Source of the DNA: Gammaproteobacteria bacterium
GTDB lineage: Bacteria; Pseudomonadota; Gammaproteobacteria; UBA6429; Thiohalophilaceae
Length of the DNA stretch: 34,416 nucleotides
NCBI GenBank assembly: GCA_011052165.1
Contig: DRJN01000461.1
Location: forward strand, 1-34,416
Reading direction: 5' to 3'
Shown here: positions 7,231-14,131 of the stretch, piece by piece
Numbering within the stretch: the first letter of the stretch is position 1
Layout: each line of letters begins with the position of its first letter
Notes under the pieces: generated by a model
The model's database searches: none
The model's input: only the letters and a program-made list of their open reading frames with translations
Told to the model about the DNA's origin: nothing
Made by a program: the position numbers and the translations under genes

Positions 7231-8315
7231 ACGAGATCGCCGAGAGGAATAGCGCTGGTCAATATTATGTAAATACCCGTCTCGGTGTTGCAAAAACTAA
7301 GAGCAATGAAGATTTTCAAGAGTTTGAGCCTTCGACAGAGATTTACAAACTACTAACAGAACTCATTGAAGTAAATGCAAAAGGCTTTCGAGGCGTGGTT
7401 GTCACAGCCTTGACCGGCTTGCATCTAAATGAAAACTACGACCCATTAAACAATTTTTATGGTTGCAACCCACGATCTATATTTGAGGGGGGCATCTGGT
7501 ACGCTCTCCAAGAAAATAGCGTTCCTTGCGGAAAGTCAGATCCGCTCAATGTGGCTAAGAATGTCGATCAATTGAATGAGGATTGGGCGAAAGGAAGAAG
7601 GCCTCAATCAGCAGCTATGGCAGCAGTAAGATTCCTTAGAATTGTCATGGATGCTGGAAAATCTAAAAGAGCCAGACTAATTGATTACTTCTTTTTTCGT
7701 CTTTGGAAGTACGCTGAAAGTGTAACTGGTTACCAGCTTGCTGAAATAAAACAATCGACTGAGTCGAGGCAAATGCTGGGAAATCGATTAGTAGAATTTA
7801 CACTCAGATACCCAGAGTCAGGAAATCTTCCCCAATATCTTGTTTCACAGCTTCTAGCCGCAGTATTTAGGACTTCAGCAATCGAGGTTGTTGGCGGAGA
7901 TGAGAGTGTTTTTGGTACCAATACCACTTCAAAGAAACCCGCTGATATTTGGTTGGAAATCGAAGGAAACGAAACGAATTTATATGAGATTACTGTTAAA
8001 CCGGTATCAAAAAAGAGGCTGGATGATAGCCTTGATGCACTAAATTCCACAGGTCACCTGAATCATTCAGTAACTTTCATATGCAGATTGCCAGATGATG
8101 TTACGGAACTTTCTGTCACAGATGGTAGCTATATTTATAAAGGTAAACGTTTTGACTTTATAGACTATCAAGCATTTTGTTGTTCTTTATGTGCTCTATT
8201 AAATGATGAGGAATTTTCTATTGTATTGAAAAATATTACAGATTTTGTACAAGATATGCATATTTCAATGAAAACAAAAACAGGATGGAATAAACTCTTT
8301 AAAACAGAAATCTAA
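7227..8315 (+). CDS. Putative type II restriction endonuclease
   Basis: This 362-residue protein is assigned as the endonuclease from its place: directly coupled to the C-like regulator and next to a divergent cytosine-5 methyltransferase. A possible PD-(D/E)xK nuclease core is KKPADIWLEIE (236-246) followed by LYEITVK (252-258). D240 would be the first acid, with E254 and K258 downstream. The spacing E-x-x-x-K is not the canonical E-x-K, so catalytic residues are uncertain. Other notable segments are FYGCNPRSIFEGG (77-89) and GKSDPLNVAKN (102-112), which look like conserved family blocks. I considered the SacI-type endonuclease family on size and gene layout but cannot confirm it. No transmembrane segment or signal peptide is seen. 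The stop codon lies inside a short attC-like motif (8310-8316). Function is inferred mainly from context. Confidence 0.72.
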   Translation: MNEIAERNSAGQYYVNTRLGVAKTKSNEDFQEFEPSTEIYKLLTELIEVNAKGFRGVVVTALTGLHLNENYDPLNNFYGCNPRSIFEGGIWYALQENSVPCGKSDPLNVAKNVDQLNEDWAKGRRPQSAAMAAVRFLRIVMDAGKSKRARLIDYFFFRLWKYAESVTGYQLAEIKQSTESRQMLGNRLVEFTLRYPESGNLPQYLVSQLLAAVFRTSAIEVVGGDESVFGTNTTSKKPADIWLEIEGNETNLYEITVKPVSKKRLDDSLDALNSTGHLNHSVTFICRLPDDVTELSVTDGSYIYKGKRFDFIDYQAFCCSLCALLNDEEFSIVLKNITDFVQDMHISMKTKTGWNKLFKTEI

Positions 8316-8421
8316 CGAGTAAACCCAGCGGACAGCCAAAAACCTCCGATTTTTGCGTCCGCAAAAAGTCGCGCCCCTTTTGTCTGCCCCTGATTAAAGC
8401 GATAGGCCACGCCTGTTGGGC
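8310..8421 (+). other. attC-like / complex inverted-repeat region after the endonuclease gene
   Basis: ATCTAAC (8310-8316), which includes the endonuclease stop codon, fits the integron core-site consensus RYYYAAC. GTTGGGC (8415-8421) fits GTTRRRY, and a second near match, GATAGGC, lies at 8401-8407. Inside, GCGGACAG (8328-8335) can pair with CTGCCCC further right, leaving one unpaired A. TTTTTGCG and CGCAAAAA (8350-8367) form a tight palindrome, and GCGGAC/GTCCGC form another stem (8328-8362). These features resemble a degenerate integron recombination site but could equally be a terminator plus chance matches. Confidence 0.25.
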
Positions 8422-8482
8422 TTCGCGTTGCTCAGCGCCAACCTACATACAAGGTTCCCTGACAATTATGCTGAATAGTTAC
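8414..8482 (-). repeat. Right copy of inverted repeat flanking the R-M module
   Basis: On the minus strand this reads GTAACTATTCAGCATA (8467-8482), then after 20 bases GTAGGTTGGCGCTGAGC...CGAAGCCCAACA (8414-8446). It mirrors the left copy at 5526-5644, so the restriction-modification genes sit between two inverted copies. Confidence 0.7.
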
Positions 8483-8507
8483 ATTTAATCAAACATGCCT
8501 AAAAAAA

Positions 8508-8532
8508 CTCCGCGCCTCCGCGCCCTCTGCGT
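8508..8532. repeat. Short tandem-like GC-rich repeat
   Basis: The sequence is three near copies of an 8-9 base unit: CTCCGCG, CCTCCGCG, CCCTCTGCG. This resembles a common bacterial intergenic repeat. It lies between the R-M module and the 3' end of the cytochrome gene. No function is evident. Confidence 0.45.
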
Positions 8533-8562
8533 TAATACAACACGCCAGCTTCAGTGCAGTCA

Positions 8563-9879
8563 TCATTTCCCCGTTTTCTGTCCATGCGCGATCTTCGGCC
8601 AGTAGGTTTCTAAATTAAAGCTCGGGCTGTGGATACCCACATGACACTGGGCGCATATCTGTTTCTTTTTCCACTGATGGTTTCCCGTGGGGGTTTTTCC
8701 ATCAGAGTCCACATGCGCCTGTGCCGGGCCGTGGCAGGATTCGCATTGTACGCCGCTTAAATGAGGGGTCAGTCCGGCGTTCAGAAAACCGCCAGGCCGG
8801 TTGAAGCCTACGCTGTGACAGGCGACGCAGTTGGGATCAAAATTTTTGCCCACGGATTCAAGATCTTCGTAGGCATGGGGATGTCGTGTCTGTTGCCACT
8901 TCTGATATTCCGGCGCATGGCAGGCACGGCACTTTTCGGCACCGGCATACGGACTTTTGCCCTGTTCCCGCTGTTTGCGCAGAGCCACCTGTTTTTCATA
9001 ATCGGTTTTGAGCGCCGCATTATAGGCGGTATACCAGGTTTTGGTGCGTGGTGAGTCGGGTATGGTTTTTGGCAGGGAAATGATCCGCTGTTGCCAGTGG
9101 TGGATGCGGACTCTCTGTGCGTGTTTTCTGACCTCGAATTGTAACAGGCCAAGACGCATACCCCGTGCACCGGGTTGCAGGAGCAGGGTGTTTTTTATTT
9201 GCACCGGTTTCGCAAATTTATCCTGACGGGAAGGAATAATAAGTATATCGATATTCTTTAGCGGCAGGATCTTTTTTGCCGCTGCCAGGCGCAGGTTGGT
9301 GGTGACCACGGTAATAGTGCCGGTGTTTTTTGCCGTCGCCAGTTTTTTTGCGAGCCGTTTCTGCGCCGACATGGTTTCAGCGTGCGGATCTTTGAGCAGG
9401 GTTTGTGGCGGCAATACCGACCACTGGAAGAAAGTGAAGGACTGTGATTGGCGATGCAGCGTTTTTTGATAAGCAAAGGTGGGTTTGCCGTACGCGTTGC
9501 TGAGAATGAAGGGCAGCTTGTATCGTTTGAGGAAGTGGGCGCCAAAGGCGAGATCCCGCGCCTGCACGCCGATGACATCGTAATTTAAAAATTTCATGCC
9601 GCGCAGAATATAGTCGCTGCGAATACGGTCTGAAGGCATTTCAGCTATCAGCAATCCGCCGCTGGAAACAAATAGCAGATCGGGGTTTTGCCGGCGCAGT
9701 TGATCGATCATCGTGACCTGGCGTTTGATGCCGCCAAGGTCGCCCTCAAGAGTACAGCCGCAGGGTTCGAGTTCGCCGTTTAGATTGCCGGTATAGACAA
9801 GGGTATAAGAGGCCATAGCCGCGTGGTTTAGAAGCAGCAAAAGACACATAAGAGTGAAACCGGGTTTTATCATAAACAT
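8563..9879 (-). CDS. Exported tetraheme cytochrome c with UshA-like N-terminal domain
   Basis: This 438-residue protein begins with a signal peptide (MIKPGFTLMCLLLLLNHAAMA) and should be periplasmic. The C-terminal part has four CxxCH haem-binding motifs: C317-H321, C351-H355, C379-H383 and C409-H413. Surrounding sequence (AEKCRACHAPEYQKW, NCVACHSVGF) resembles cytochrome c554-type multihaem proteins. The N-terminal part from YTGNLNGELEPCGC (29-42) resembles the 5'-nucleotidase/UshA metallophosphoesterase fold, but the usual metal ligands appear changed: the D-x-H site reads N-L-N, the GD site reads SGG, and the GNHE site reads GVQA. A PCGC motif at 39-42 stands out. An electron-transfer or sulfur/nitrogen-oxyanion role is possible but not shown. 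It lies alone between the R-M module and rnpB. ATG at 9873 is an alternative start. Confidence 0.85.
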   Translation of the reverse strand: MFMIKPGFTLMCLLLLLNHAAMASYTLVYTGNLNGELEPCGCTLEGDLGGIKRQVTMIDQLRRQNPDLLFVSSGGLLIAEMPSDRIRSDYILRGMKFLNYDVIGVQARDLAFGAHFLKRYKLPFILSNAYGKPTFAYQKTLHRQSQSFTFFQWSVLPPQTLLKDPHAETMSAQKRLAKKLATAKNTGTITVVTTNLRLAAAKKILPLKNIDILIIPSRQDKFAKPVQIKNTLLLQPGARGMRLGLLQFEVRKHAQRVRIHHWQQRIISLPKTIPDSPRTKTWYTAYNAALKTDYEKQVALRKQREQGKSPYAGAEKCRACHAPEYQKWQQTRHPHAYEDLESVGKNFDPNCVACHSVGFNRPGGFLNAGLTPHLSGVQCESCHGPAQAHVDSDGKTPTGNHQWKKKQICAQCHVGIHSPSFNLETYWPKIAHGQKTGK

Positions 9880-9895
9880 AGATTTTTAGCCCTTA

Positions 9896-9947
9896 GATCG
9901 GTGGGCTTCCCCTCTGGACTTCGCACTTTGTTCTACCCATCCTACCC
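9896..9947 (-). repeat. 52-bp dispersed repeat, copy A
   Basis: Read on the minus strand, this matches 29759-29810 over 52 bases with about five differences. The shared start is GGGTAGGATGGGTAGAAC. The element carries GATGGGT near one end and an ACCCATC-like sequence near the other, so it can fold back. It lies just upstream of the cytochrome start and may fall within that gene's promoter region. Confidence 0.8.
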
Positions 9948-10035
9948 TTATTTTAGATTTTTGTAGAGCGAAGGGAAACCCGTCAATTTTCATTCGACAT
10001 TTTACGCTAAATTTTATTCCGAGTCTGAAATCCGG

Positions 10036-10041
10036 TACACT
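10036..10041 (+). promoter_or_regulatory. Candidate -10 box of rnpB
   Basis: TACACT lies 7 bases before the first paired base of the RNase P RNA (10049), which is the right distance for a sigma-70 start. The -35 position holds only TTTATT, a weak match. Confidence 0.4.
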
Positions 10042-10048
10042 TTATCCT

Positions 10049-10385
10049 GGAGTCGGCCAGACAGTCGCTGGGAAAATTTTCCTGGAGGAAAGTCCGGGCT
10101 CCACAGGGCAGGGTGCCAGGTAACGCCTGGGGGGCGCGAGCCTACGGCCAGTGCAACAGAAAATATACCGCCAGTTTCGACTGGTAAGGGTGAAAAGGTG
10201 CGGTAAGAGCGCACCGCGTCGGTGGTAACACTCGGCGGCATGGTAAACCCCACCTGGAGCAAGGCCAAATAGGGGAACGTTAAGTGTGGCCCGCACGGTT
10301 CCCGGGTAGGCTGCTTGAGGCATGCGGTGACGTATGTCCAGATGAATGGCTGTCCAAGACAGAACCCGGCTTATCGGCCGACTCC
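10049..10385 (+). ncRNA. rnpB: RNase P RNA (M1 RNA), bacterial class A
   Basis: This is the catalytic RNA that trims the 5' leaders of pre-tRNAs. The ends define it: GGAGTCGGCC at 10049-10058 pairs exactly with GGCCGACTCC at 10376-10385 to form helix P1. The conserved core GAGGAAAGTCCGGGC lies near 10084 and the conserved 3' segment AGACAGAACCCGGCTTATCG lies just before P1. The CAACAGAAAATATACCGCC block also fits the family. About 337 bases is normal length. The location between the rsmI region and mraZ is the ancestral position in Pseudomonas-like genomes. TTTATTTTTT immediately follows P1 and may contribute to termination. Confidence 0.96.
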
Positions 10386-10584
10386 TTTATTTTTTAAATA
10401 ATAATTGATCTATACTGCGCAGTTTCTTCCTCCTAAGCTACTTTATAAATTCACTGCAAGTTATTGTTTTGCCTGTCTTCCGTCCCTGCGAAAAGGGTGG
10501 TTTTCGGCTCTTTAACCACTTTAGTCCACTGCTCTAAGTCATTGTCATTAAAGAAAGAATTCTTGTTTTTGTAGGTTTGTCAGC

Positions 10585-10615
10585 TTGACACCAGGGGCGT
10601 CTCCTACCTATAGTG
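10585..10615 (+). promoter_or_regulatory. mraZ (dcw operon) promoter
   Basis: A perfect -35 hexamer TTGACA (10585-10590) is followed 19 bases later by TATAGT (10610-10615), five of six matches to the -10 consensus. Spacing is slightly long. Three phased MraZ repeats follow directly. This is probably the main promoter of the division and cell wall cluster. Confidence 0.6.
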
Positions 10616-10623
10616 TATCAAAG

Positions 10624-10648
10624 TGGATCAATGTGGGGATAAATGGGT
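10624..10648 (+). promoter_or_regulatory. MraZ binding repeats (operator)
   Basis: TGGAT (10624), TGGGG (10634) and TGGGT (10644) recur with an exact 10-base period. This fits the TGGGN repeats with 5-base spacers that MraZ binds in E. coli to repress its own operon. A weaker TGTAT at 10614 keeps the phase. The site lies just after the -10 box. Confidence 0.7.
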
Positions 10649-10689
10649 TCCGAGACCCTGATGTTCCGACAGACTTCAGGAGCAGGCGT

Positions 10690-11142
10690 TTGTTACGCGG
10701 TATAAATACACTCAATCTGGATGCAAAGGGGCGCATGGCGATCCCGAGTCGCTATCGCGAGCGTCTGCTTAGTCAGTGCGAGGGCCAGGTGGTGGTGACA
10801 CGGGATGTGTGCGATCCCTGTCTGCTGCTTTATCCCCTGCCGGATTGGGAAGTTCTGGAGCGGGATTTACAGGGTCTGAAAAACGTGGATCCCGAGACCC
10901 GGCGATATCAGCGGATTCTGATTGGTCATGCTGCCGATCTGGATATGGATGGCAACGGGCGGATTCTCCTGCCACCAAATTTGCGCAAGGTGGTCGGGCT
11001 GGATAAGCACATTGCCCTGGTGGGGCAGGCCAACAAGTTTGAAATCTGGGACGAACAAACCTGGAACAAGCAGTGTGAGGAGATGCTGGTGAGCAACGGT
11101 AATCTCAAAGCCTCTGAACAGCTTGAGTCGTTGTCGCTATAA
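10690..11142 (+). CDS. mraZ: MraZ, transcriptional regulator of the dcw cluster
   Basis: MraZ is an AbrB-like (SpoVT/AbrB fold) DNA-binding protein that forms a ring and represses the mra promoter. I choose a TTG start at 10690, giving 150 residues beginning MLRGINTLNLDAKGRMAIPSRYRE. It aligns end to end with E. coli MraZ (152 residues) and has AGGAG at 10678-10682, 7 bases upstream. A longer open frame back to 10585 begins inside the -35 box and spans the operator, so it cannot be the natural start. The two MraZ half-domains are visible: LDAKGRMAIPSRYR and MDGNGRILLPPNLR. First gene of the cluster; its stop abuts the rsmH start directly. Confidence 0.93.
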   Translation: MLRGINTLNLDAKGRMAIPSRYRERLLSQCEGQVVVTRDVCDPCLLLYPLPDWEVLERDLQGLKNVDPETRRYQRILIGHAADLDMDGNGRILLPPNLRKVVGLDKHIALVGQANKFEIWDEQTWNKQCEEMLVSNGNLKASEQLESLSL

Positions 11143-12081
11143 ATGATGATGCAGCAGACTAAACATCGGCCGGTGCTCCTGGATGAGGCGCTGGCCGCGC
11201 TGAACATTACTCCTGCGGGCTGTTATGTGGATGGGACTTTTGGCCGGGGAGGCCATAGCGCCGCTATTCTGGAGGCTTTGAACGATGAGGGAAAATTGTT
11301 GGCCCTGGACAAGGATCCCGAGGCTATTGAGGCGGCGAACCGGCATTTTGCCCATGATCCGCGCTTTATCATCCGACAGGACAGCTTTGCCATGATGAAG
11401 CAGCACGTTGCCGCTCTGGGCCGGATCGGTCAGGTGGATGGCATTCTGCTGGATCTGGGCGTGTCGTCACCCCAACTGGATGATGCCAGCCGTGGTTTCA
11501 GCTTTCAGAAAGAGGGGCCGCTGGATATGCGCATGAATCCGCAGCAGGGACAGTCCGCCGCCGAATGGCTGGCGGGGGCCCGGGAACAGGAGATTGTGCA
11601 AGTATTAAAAGAATACGGTGAAGAGCGGTTTGCCCGGCGTATTGCCCGCGCCATTGTTCAGGCGGGCAGGAAAAAGCCCATTATTACCACCAAACAACTG
11701 GCTGACATTGTGGCTGAGGCGAATCCTGCCTGGGAAAAAGGCAAGGATCCGGCCACGCGCAGTTTTCAGGCTATCCGTATTTACATCAATCGCGAGCTGG
11801 ATGATCTGGAACAGGTACTGGAACAGGCGGATGCGATCCTCAGGCCGGGAGGGCGCTTGGTCGTCATCAGTTTTCATTCACTGGAAGACCGGCGGGTGAA
11901 GCGTTTCATGCGTGATGCCGCCCGCGGGGATGCTTTTCCGCCGGATTTGCCTGTCACTCAGGCCCAGCTCAATCCGAGTCTGCGTCTGCGGGGCAAGGCG
12001 GTACGTGCCGGCGAGATCGAGCTTGCGCAAAATCCGCGAGCGCGCAGTGCGATTATGCGTGTGGCTGAACGGCTGGACTGA
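11143..12081 (+). CDS. rsmH: RsmH, 16S rRNA m4C1402 methyltransferase
   Basis: RsmH (MraW) methylates N4 of C1402 in 16S rRNA and partners functionally with RsmI encoded at 4600-5460. The 312-residue protein opens with KHRPVLLDEALAAL and the SAM-binding GCYVDGTFGRGGHSAAIL. It continues with LLDLGVSSPQLDDASRGFSF, MRMNP, and the C-terminal VVISFHSLEDRRVKRFM. All are family hallmarks and the length is normal. ATG at 11143 follows the mraZ stop with no gap, so translation is probably coupled; no separate strong ribosome binding site is seen. Confidence 0.96.
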   Translation: MMMQQTKHRPVLLDEALAALNITPAGCYVDGTFGRGGHSAAILEALNDEGKLLALDKDPEAIEAANRHFAHDPRFIIRQDSFAMMKQHVAALGRIGQVDGILLDLGVSSPQLDDASRGFSFQKEGPLDMRMNPQQGQSAAEWLAGAREQEIVQVLKEYGEERFARRIARAIVQAGRKKPIITTKQLADIVAEANPAWEKGKDPATRSFQAIRIYINRELDDLEQVLEQADAILRPGGRLVVISFHSLEDRRVKRFMRDAARGDAFPPDLPVTQAQLNPSLRLRGKAVRAGEIELAQNPRARSAIMRVAERLD

Positions 12082-12088
12082 GGCGAGC

Positions 12089-12370
12089 GTGAAAATGCCG
12101 TCTCTCGTTCCGCTTTTGCTTTTAATGGCGCTGGTGGAGTTCTCAGCGCTGGCGGTGGTTTATAGCAAGCACCAGAGTCGTAAACTGTTTGTGGAACTGA
12201 ACAGCCTGCAAAAAACGCGCGATGCAATGGACGTGGAATGGGGGCAGTTACAACTGGAGCAGAGTGCCTGGGCGACCAGTGGGCGCATCGAAAAACTGGC
12301 GCGTCAGCAACTGAATATGACGTCAATAGAATATAAAAAGATCATTATTGTTAAAATCGTCAAACCATGA
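12089..12370 (+). CDS. ftsL: FtsL, divisome membrane protein
   Basis: FtsL is a small bitopic protein that forms a complex with FtsQ and FtsB and activates FtsW-FtsI at the septum. I start at GTG 12089 (93 residues), 5 bases after GAGG at 12080-12083; ATG 12095 is the alternative. A transmembrane helix (SLVPLLLLMALVEFSALAVVY) follows a very short cytoplasmic tail. Then comes a coiled-coil periplasmic helix (ELNSLQKTRDAMDVEWGQLQLEQSAW) and the conserved IEKLARQQLNM. It is shorter than E. coli FtsL (121), mostly at the N-terminus, which is normal for Pseudomonas-like proteins. It lies between rsmH and ftsI. Confidence 0.9.
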   Translation: MKMPSLVPLLLLMALVEFSALAVVYSKHQSRKLFVELNSLQKTRDAMDVEWGQLQLEQSAWATSGRIEKLARQQLNMTSIEYKKIIIVKIVKP

Positions 12371-12388
12371 TGAGCGAGCGGACATCGA

Positions 12389-14131
12389 GTGAATAAACAC
12401 AGTGCAGGCAATCAACCCGTCAGGCCCTTTCGCCTCGGCGTGGTGGTGGTGTTGGTGCTGACAGCGGCTCTGTTGTTGCTCTGGCGGAGCGTGGATCTGG
12501 ATGTATTGCGCAAGGATTTTCTCCAGCATCAGGGGGATGCCCGCTATTTACGGGTGATGCCGATAGCGGCGCACCGGGGCATGATCCTGGATCGTAACGG
12601 TGAGCCGCTGGCGATTAGTACGCCGGTGGATTCGGTCTGGGTGCAGCCGAAGGATTTTATTCGTGCGCATGAGCAATGGCCGCGCATTGCCCGCCTGCTG
12701 AAGATGAAAGTCAGCGATTTGGAACGCGAGGTGTTGCCGCGGCGAAAACGGGAATTTGTTTATATTAAACGGCATATTGTACCGCATCTGGCGGCTGAGG
12801 TCATGGCCCTGGAAATTCCCGGCGTCTCCCTGCGGCGTGAATATCAGCGTTACTATCCGACTGGTGAAGTGGCGGCTCATGTGCTGGGTTTTACCAACGT
12901 GGACGATGTGGGGCAGGAGGGAATGGAACTGGCCTGGAACAGTTGGTTGCAGGGTGTGCCGGGTTCGCAACGGGTGCTGAAAGATCGTCTGGGGCGGGTC
13001 GTTAAACATATTGAACTGATTCGCAAAGCCCATCCGGGCAAGGATCTGGTGCTGAGTCTCGATCGTCGGCTGCAATACCTCGCTTACCGTGAGCTGAAGC
13101 GCATGGTGATTAAACAGAATGCGCGTTCCGCTTCGGCCGTGATTCTGGATTCGCGCACCGGCGAAGTGTTGGCGATGGTCAACCAGCCGTCCTACAACCC
13201 CAACGATCGGGACCAGTTGCGCGGCGCAAACTATCGCAATCGCGCGGTCACCGATGTCTTTGAACCCGGTTCGACGGCGAAACCCTTTACCGTGGCGGCC
13301 GCGCTGGAAAGCGGCAAGTATACGCCGCAGACGCTTATCGATACAACGCCGGGTGTCTTCAGGATTGGCCGTTATCTCATCCACGATGCCCGCGATTACG
13401 GCCTCATCAGCGTATCCACTGTGATTCAGAAATCCAGCAATGTCGGCGCCAGTAAGATAGCGCTGTCGCTCGATCCGGATCGCCTCTGGCGCGCTTATGC
13501 CCGGGTGGGCTTTGGCGAGACCACCGGCAGTGGATTTCCCGGTGAAGTCAGCGGTGTGTTCACCCGCAGTCACCCCTGGCCTGCCGTCGAACGCGCAAGT
13601 CTGGCCTACGGCTATGGCGTGTCGGTGACCGCCCTGCAACTGGCGCGGGCCTATATGGTACTGGCCAATGATGGCCGGGAGCTACCGGTGCGTTTTTTAC
13701 CTCCATCAGCCGATGATGCGGTTCTTCGGGGTAAGCAGGTGATGCCGGTTAATATTGCCCGGGCCGTGCGGCGCATGATGGAGAGGGTGGTGGAAAAAGG
13801 CGGTACCGGTACCCGTGCCGCAATTCCCGGGTATCGCGTGGCCGGTAAGACCGGAACCATGAAAAAAGCGGTGGGCGGAGGCTATAGTGATGATCGTTAT
13901 GTCTCCGTTTTCGCGGGTATGGCCCCGGCCAGCAACCCCCGCCTGGTGATGGTGGTGGTGGTGAATGAGCCGCGTAACGGGGTTTATTATGGTGGCCTGG
14001 TGGCGGCGCCGGTCTTTGCGCGGGTGATGTCCGGCGCTTTGCGTCTGTTGAATATTCCGCCGGACGATGTTTCCAGCCAACCGGTGACGCTGGCCGCACT
14101 CTCCATTGCCCGTGCGGGAGGCCCTCCATGA
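12389..14131 (+). CDS. ftsI: FtsI (PBP3), septal peptidoglycan transpeptidase
   Basis: FtsI crosslinks septal peptidoglycan and works with the FtsW glycosyltransferase. The 580-residue class B penicillin-binding protein has an N-terminal membrane anchor (LGVVVVLVLTAALLLLW), a pedestal domain (IAAHRGMILDRNGEPLA) and a transpeptidase domain. Active-site motifs are S295-T-A-K (PGSTAKP), S349-S-N (KSSNVG) and K487-T-G (GKTGT). The start is GTG at 12389, 18 bases after the ftsL stop; no better in-frame start is nearby. Its TGA stop overlaps the ATG of murE by 4 bases. Confidence 0.97.
   Translation: MNKHSAGNQPVRPFRLGVVVVLVLTAALLLLWRSVDLDVLRKDFLQHQGDARYLRVMPIAAHRGMILDRNGEPLAISTPVDSVWVQPKDFIRAHEQWPRIARLLKMKVSDLEREVLPRRKREFVYIKRHIVPHLAAEVMALEIPGVSLRREYQRYYPTGEVAAHVLGFTNVDDVGQEGMELAWNSWLQGVPGSQRVLKDRLGRVVKHIELIRKAHPGKDLVLSLDRRLQYLAYRELKRMVIKQNARSASAVILDSRTGEVLAMVNQPSYNPNDRDQLRGANYRNRAVTDVFEPGSTAKPFTVAAALESGKYTPQTLIDTTPGVFRIGRYLIHDARDYGLISVSTVIQKSSNVGASKIALSLDPDRLWRAYARVGFGETTGSGFPGEVSGVFTRSHPWPAVERASLAYGYGVSVTALQLARAYMVLANDGRELPVRFLPPSADDAVLRGKQVMPVNIARAVRRMMERVVEKGGTGTRAAIPGYRVAGKTGTMKKAVGGGYSDDRYVSVFAGMAPASNPRLVMVVVVNEPRNGVYYGGLVAAPVFARVMSGALRLLNIPPDDVSSQPVTLAALSIARAGGPP

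Larger units (their letters stand above)
10386..10689. other. Intergenic region between rnpB and mraZ
   Basis: It begins with a T-rich tract after rnpB. It contains TATACT at 10411-10416 (a lone -10-like box), an inverted repeat GTGGTT/AACCAC at 10497-10519, the palindrome AAGAATTCTT near 10555-10564, and then the mraZ promoter and operator. There is no gene. Confidence 0.5.

Noticed and set aside
10014..10323. Two minus-strand open frames over the RNase P RNA
   Set aside because: The region is fully explained by rnpB with matching P1 ends and conserved core.
10585..10689. N-terminal extension of MraZ from a TTG at 10585
   Set aside because: It starts within the -35 hexamer, spans the promoter and operator, and has no counterpart in the MraZ family.
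12548..13639. Long open frame of 363 codons opposite ftsI
   Set aside because: It is the shadow of ftsI in high-GC sequence, has no recognisable domain and lies wholly within a clear essential gene.
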